DNA of 64,000 nucleotides from Penium margaritaceum (Eukaryota > Streptophyta > Zygnematophyceae > Desmidiales > Peniaceae), in assembly GCA_023375785.1 (NCBI GenBank), contig SZWC01001570.1, forward strand, positions 42,268-106,267, given 5' to 3'. The notes beneath the pieces are model-generated. The model did not search any database. It worked only from the letters and a program-made list of their open reading frames with translations, and had not been told where the DNA came from. The position numbers and the translations under genes are program-made. This document shows positions 58,501 to 64,000 of this stretch, in pieces. Positions within the stretch are counted from its first letter, which is position 1; each line of letters opens with the position of its first letter.

Positions 58501-60345
58501 GTGCCACCTTTCTCTGGATTTCTCCACCGTTATGTGGCTTGCTTCATCTTTCTCTGACTTGCTCCACTCTCTCTTTCTTGCTTTATGTTTTCCTGGCTTA
58601 CTCTAACTTTCTCTGGCTTTCCCAACCGTTCTCTGGCTTGCTCCACCTTTCTCTAGCTTGCTCCACCGTTCTCATGCTTGCTTCACCTCTCTCTGGCTTA
58701 CTCCACCTTTTTCTGGCCTGCTCGATCGTTCTCGGGCTAGCTCCATCGTTCTCTGTCTTGCTCCACCTTTCCCTGGCTTGCTCCATCTTCTCCGGCTTGT
58801 TCCACCTTTCTCTGGCCTGCTCCACATTTCTATGGCCAGCTGCACCTTTCTCTGGCCTGCTCAACCTTTCTCCGGCCTGCTCCACCTTTGTCTGGTTTGC
58901 TCCACCATTCCCTGGCTTGCTCCACCTTTGTCTGCTTTGCTTCACATTTCTCTGGCTTGCTCCACCGTTCTCTGGATTGCTCAACCATTCTCTAGCTTTC
59001 TCAAAGTTTCTCTGGCTTGCTCCACTGTTCTCTGGCTTGCTCAACCGTTCTCTGGCTTGCTTTGCCATTATCTGGCTTGCTTCACTGTTCTCTGTCTTGC
59101 TCCACCGTTCTCTGGCTTGCTCTACTGTTATCTGTCTTGCTCCACCTTTCTCTGGCTTGCTCCACCTTGCACTGGCCTGCTCCACCTTTATCTGGCTTGC
59201 TCCATCGTTCTCTAGCTTGCTCCACTGTTCTCTGGCTTGCTTCACTGTTGTCTGGCTTGCGCACCGTTCTCTGGCTTGCTCCACCGTTCTCTGGCTTGCT
59301 CCACTCCTTTCTGGCTTGCTCCTACGTTCTCTGACTCGCTCCACCATTCTTGGACTTGCTCCACCATTCTCTAGCTTGCTCCACTCTTCTCTGGCTTGCT
59401 CCACCGTTCCTTGGCTTGCTGGACTGTTCTTTTTATTGCTCCACCGTTCTCTGGCTTGCTCCTACGTTCTCTGACTCGCTCCACCATTCTTGGACTTGCT
59501 CCACCATTCTCTAGCTTGCTCCACTCTTCTCTGGCTTGCTCCACCGTTCCTTGGCTTGCTGGACTGTTCTTTTGATTGCTCCACTGTTCTTTGGCTTGCT
59601 CCATGGTTCTCTGGCTTGCTCCACCATTCTCTGGCTTGCTCCACCGTTCTCTGGCTTGATCCACTGTTCTCTGGCTTGCTTAACCTTTCACTAGCTTGCT
59701 CCACATTTCTCTAGCTTGCTCCACCTTTCTCTTGCATGCTTCACCTTTCTCTGCCTTACTCCACCGTCGTCTGGTTTGCTCCACCGTTCTCTGGCTTCCT
59801 CCACCTTTCTCTGGCCTGCTCCACCTTCCTGTGGCTTGCTCCATCGTTCTCTAGCTTGTTCTACCGTTCTCTGGTTTACTCCACTGTTCTCTGGCATGCT
59901 CCACTCTTTTCTGGCTTGCTCCACCATTCTCTGACTTGCTCCACCATTCTTGGGCTTTCTCCACCGTTCTCTGACTTGCTCCACTCTTCTGTGGCTTCCT
60001 CCACTGTTCTTTGGCTTGCTGCACTGTTCTCTCGATTTCTCCACCATTCTCTGGCTTGCTCCACCTTTCTCTAGATTGCTTCACCTTTCTCCGGCATGCT
60101 CCACCATTCTCTGCCTTGCTCTACCGTCTTCTGGCTTGCTCCACCGTTCTCTGGCTTGCTCCACCTTTCTCTAGATTGCTTCACCTTTCTCCGGCATGCT
60201 CCACCATTCTCTGCCTTGCTCTACCGTCTTCTGGCTTGCTCCACCGTTCTCTGGCTTGCTCCATCGTTCTCTGACTTGCTCCACCTTTCTCTGGCTTGTT
60301 CCATTTTTCTGTGGCTTGCTCCACGTTCATATGGCCTGCTCCACC
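49519..60345. repeat. 20-bp minisatellite array III (about 10.8 kb including a gap)
   Basis: Continues array II across the solo LTR, with the same unit and strand. CGTTCTCTGG is the most frequent variant over long stretches (for example 53740-53960). It contains many perfect neighbouring duplications of 100-160 bp. The last unit, GGCCTGCTCCACC, meets the satellite at 60346. Confidence 0.95.
57365..58069. other. Assembly gap (705 N) with duplicated flanks
   Basis: The 215 bases before the gap (57150-57364) are identical to the 215 bases after it (58070-58284), so the true gap may be absent or of another size. Confidence 0.97.
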
Positions 60346-63300
60346 AGAGTATGGATATGTCATTGACTTTCACCAAATAGTGTCACTATGACTGGTCAAC
60401 GGCGACTATTTACAACACGGGTAACAAATGGTCAGAGGGGGAAACAATGGTTTAGGAATACTGGGTATTGTCTAGCAAGTACAAAGACCTTCAATTAGTA
60501 GTGGCACGGTGTGGTCACCATGTACAATGACCAACCAACGTAGGCATATGACACTGACCATGACCAAAGAGTTCACCTATGTGTGGTCATTGTTGACAAC
60601 TCATACCACGAGGCACAAATGATCAGAGCGGGTAAAAGTGGTTTGGAATACTAGTTACTGACTAGCAAGTACAATGACCTTCAATGAGTATTGTCACAGT
60701 GTGGCTACCATGCAGAAAGACCAACCAAAGGAAGCATCTGTCACTAATCATGACCAAATGTTTTCACTATGTGTGGCCAACTTTCACTTTTCATAATATA
60801 AGTGACAAATAGTAGGGGGGAAACAATAGTTTGGGAACACTTGTTATCAAGTTGCAAGTATAGAGATGACCAATAAGTAGTGGCATGATGTGGCTACCAT
60901 GCACAAGGACAAACAGAAGTAGTAACGTGTCACTGACCATGACCAAAGAATTTCACTTTACGTGGTCAACATTGACAACTCATAACACCAGTCACACATG
61001 GCCAGAAAGGTAAGCAATGGTTGGGGAACACTAGGTATCGGTTATCAGGTACAAAGACCTTCAATGAGTAGTGGCACATTATGGCTACCGTGCACAACAA
61101 TCAACCAAAGTATTGCATATGTCACTGACTATGACCAAATAGTTCCACTATGTGTGGTCAATGTTAACAAATCAACACAATTAACAAATGGTGAGAGGGG
61201 GAAACAATGGTTTGGGAATACTAGTTATCAACTAGCAAGAACAAAGACCTTTAATAAGGAGTGGCACGGTATGGCTACCATGCACAATGACCAACCAAAG
61301 TAGGCACATGTCACTGACTATGACCAAAGAATCATACCATGTCTGGTAATGGTTCACAACTCATAACACGAGTCACAAATGGACCTTGGGGGAAACAATG
61401 GGTTTGGAACACTAGTTATCAACTAGCAAGTATAAAGACTTTCCTTAAGTAGTGGCTACGATGAGCAATAACCAACGAATTTAGGCATATGGCACTAGCT
61501 ATGACCAAACAGTTTCACAAAATATGGTCAACGTTGATAACTCATAATACCAGTCACAAATGGTGAGAGGGAGAAACAATGGTTTGACAATATTTGTTAT
61601 CAACTAGCAAGTACAAAGACCTTCAATAAGTGGTGAAACGGTGTGGCTACCATGCAGAGTACCCAACCAAAGTATGCATATGTCACTGACCATGACCAAA
61701 GAATTTCAGCATGGTTGGTGAACTTTGACATCTCATTATACGAGTCACAATTGCTTAGAGGGGGAAAAAATGGTTTGGGAATACCTGGTATCAACTAGAA
61801 AATACAAAGAACTTCAATAAGTAGTGGCATAGTGTGGCTACCATGGACAATGACCAACCAAATTAGGCATATGTCACTGTCCACGACCAAAGAATTTCAC
61901 TATGATGGGTCAACACTGACAACTCATAACATGAGTCACACACGGTCAGAGGGGAAAACAATGGTTTGATAACACTAGGTATATACTAGAAAGTACAAAG
62001 ACCTTCAATAAGTAGTGGCACAGTATTACTGTCATGCACAATGAGCAACCAAAGTATGCATATGTCACTGGACCATGACCAAGGAATTTCACTTTATGTG
62101 GTCAATGCTGGCAACTCATAACACAAGTCAAAGGGGGAACAATGGGTTGGAAATACTTGTTATAAACTAGCAAGTTCAAAGATTTTCAGTAATCAGTGGC
62201 ACCATGTGGCTACCATGCATAATGACCAACCAAAGTATGCATATGTCACTGACTATGAGCAATGATTCCACTGTGTGTGGTCAACTGACTATGACCAAAG
62301 AAATTTACTGTGTGTGGTCAACATTGAAAACTCATAACAGGAGTCACAAATGGTCAGAGGGGTGAAAAAATGGGTTGGGAACACTAGATATCAACTAACA
62401 GGTACAGATACCTTCAATAAGTAGTGGCACGGTGAGACTACCATGCAAAATGACCAACCAAAGTACGCATATGTCTCTGACCATGACCAAAGAGTTTTAC
62501 TATGGGTGGTCAGTGTTGACAACGCATAATACGAGTCACAGATGGTCAGAGGGGGAAACAATGGTTTGGGAATACTAGCCATCAGCTAGCAAGTACAAAG
62601 ACCTTCAATGAATAGTGGCATGGTATGGCTACCATGCACAATGACCAACCAAAGTATGCATATCGTACTGACCATGACCAAAAATCTCCAACGTTGACAC
62701 TTCACGATACGATTAAAAAATGATCAGAGGGGGAAACAATGGTTTGGAAACACTAGGTATTGTCTAGCAGGTACAAATACCTTCGATAAGTAGTGGCACA
62801 GGGTGCCTACCATGAACAATTACCAACTATAGCGGGAATTTGTCACTGCCTGTGAGCAAAGAATTTCACTGTGTGTGATCAATGTTGACAACTCATAAAA
62901 TGAGTCACAAATGGTCAGAGGGAGAAACAATGGATGGGGAATATTAGTTATCAACTAGAAAGTACTAAGAACTTCAATACGTTGTGCCACAGTGAGGCTA
63001 CCATGCACAATGACCAACCAAAGAAGGATTTTTTCACTGCCTATGACCAAAGAATTCCACTCTGTGTGGTCAACGTTGATAACTCATAGTACAAGTCACA
63101 AATGGTCAGAGGGGGAAACAATGGTTACGGAATACTTGTTATCAACTAGCTAGTTCAAAGACCTTCAATACGTAGTGGCACGGTGCGGCTACCATGCAGA
63201 ATGGCCAACCAGAATATGAATATGTCACTGACCATGACCAAAGAATTCTAGTATGTGTAGTCAACGTTCACAACTCATAGCATGAGTCCCAAATGGTCAA

Positions 63301-64000
63301 AGGGAAACACAATGGTTTGGGGAAACTAAGTATCGACTAGCAAGTACAAATACCTTGAATAAGTAGTGGCACATTGTGGCTACCATGCACAATAACCAAC
63401 CTAAGTAGGCATATGTCACTGCCCATGACCAAAGATTTTCATATAACGTGGTTATTGTTGACAATTCATACCATGAGTTCCAAATGGTCAAAGGGAGAAA
63501 CAATGGTTTGGGAACACTCGGTATCTTTAAGAACGCACAAATAAATTCAATAAGCTGTGGCACAGTGTGGCTATCATGCACAATGACCGACCAAAGTATG
63601 CATTTGTCACTGATCATGACAAAAGAACTTCACTTTATACGGTCAATACTGACAACTCATAATACGCGTCACAAATGGTCAGAGGGGGAAAAAATGGTTT
63701 GGGAATACTTGTTATCAACCAGCAAGTACAAAGACATTCAATAAGTAGGGGCACGATGTGTTTACCATGCATAATGACCACCCAAAGAATGCATATGTCA
63801 CAGACTATGACCAGGGCATTCCACTACGTGTGGTCAACATTGACAACTCATAACACGAGTCACAAATTTTCAGAAGGGGAAACAATGGTTTTTGACTACA
63901 AGTTATAAACTAGCAAGTACAAAGGCTTTCAATACGTAGTGCCACGGTCTGGCTACCATGCACAATGACCAACAAAAGTAAGTACATTTCACTGAATATG
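60346..64000 (-). repeat. ~190-bp satellite array, inverted orientation
   Basis: Reverse complement of the satellite at 26625-33557: CATGCACAATGACCAACCAA recurs about every 190 bp (for example near 61281, 62636 and 63008), with GACAACTCATAACACGAGTC and AATGGTCAGAGGGGGAAAC between. About 19 monomers, running off the window end. No gene-like frame; monomers vary by substitutions and small indels. Confidence 0.92.

Noticed and set aside
4326-60274. Dozens of long open frames (up to about 525 codons) encoding LHLSLACSTFLWLAPPFSGL-type or EQARERWSKPEKGGASQRKV-type repeats
   Set aside because: A stop-free 20-bp unit keeps all frames open automatically. Frames end wherever a variant unit makes a stop or an indel shifts phase, start codons are variant units, and both strands are equally open. 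No sign of selection on one frame.

Overview
The window looks like a repeat-dominated stretch of a green-plant-lineage nuclear genome (a land plant or streptophyte alga; the species cannot be fixed from sequence alone). The lineage call rests on three things: a primer binding site that matches the 3' end of plant initiator tRNA-Met (GCTCTGATACCA on the + strand), a BED/DUF659 hAT transposase of the type common in plants, and Ty1/copia elements. I see no intact host gene. Nearly everything is tandem repeat or transposable element, and all recognisable coding sequence is broken.

Layout. 1-4386: unassigned GC-rich DNA, then the deleted 3' end of a plus-strand copia-like element with its 3' LTR. 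4387-16569: a 20-bp minisatellite (unit near TTTCTCTGGCTTGCTCCACC). 16570-18375: a truncated copia LTR fused to a second, 14-bp minisatellite. 18376-26624: a largely non-coding minus-strand LTR element (E1), split by a 5.35-kb minus-strand copia element with both LTRs and a 5-bp target duplication (TGAAG). 26625-33557: a satellite of about 190 bp, interrupted by a 470-bp hAT-type MITE and a decayed hAT transposon. 33558-39756: two more non-coding minus-strand LTR elements, E3 nested inside the 5' LTR of E2. 39757-60345: the 20-bp minisatellite again, split by a solo copia LTR (TSD CTCTA) and an N gap. 60346-64000: the ~190-bp satellite again, in the opposite orientation.

How the parts relate. 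The 20-bp array is the recurrent landing site for LTR elements: four LTR/array junctions fall in the same few bases of the unit. The copia LTR carries both a TATA box and a tRNA-like A-box/B-box pair, and the element appears to prime on the anticodon region of initiator tRNA-Met (half-tRNA mode). The E elements use the 3' end of the same tRNA.

Assembly cautions. Single n characters stand for collapsed gaps. Several flanks are duplicated across gaps, and many perfect 100-240 bp repeats inside the arrays may be assembly products. Copy numbers and array lengths should be treated as provisional.
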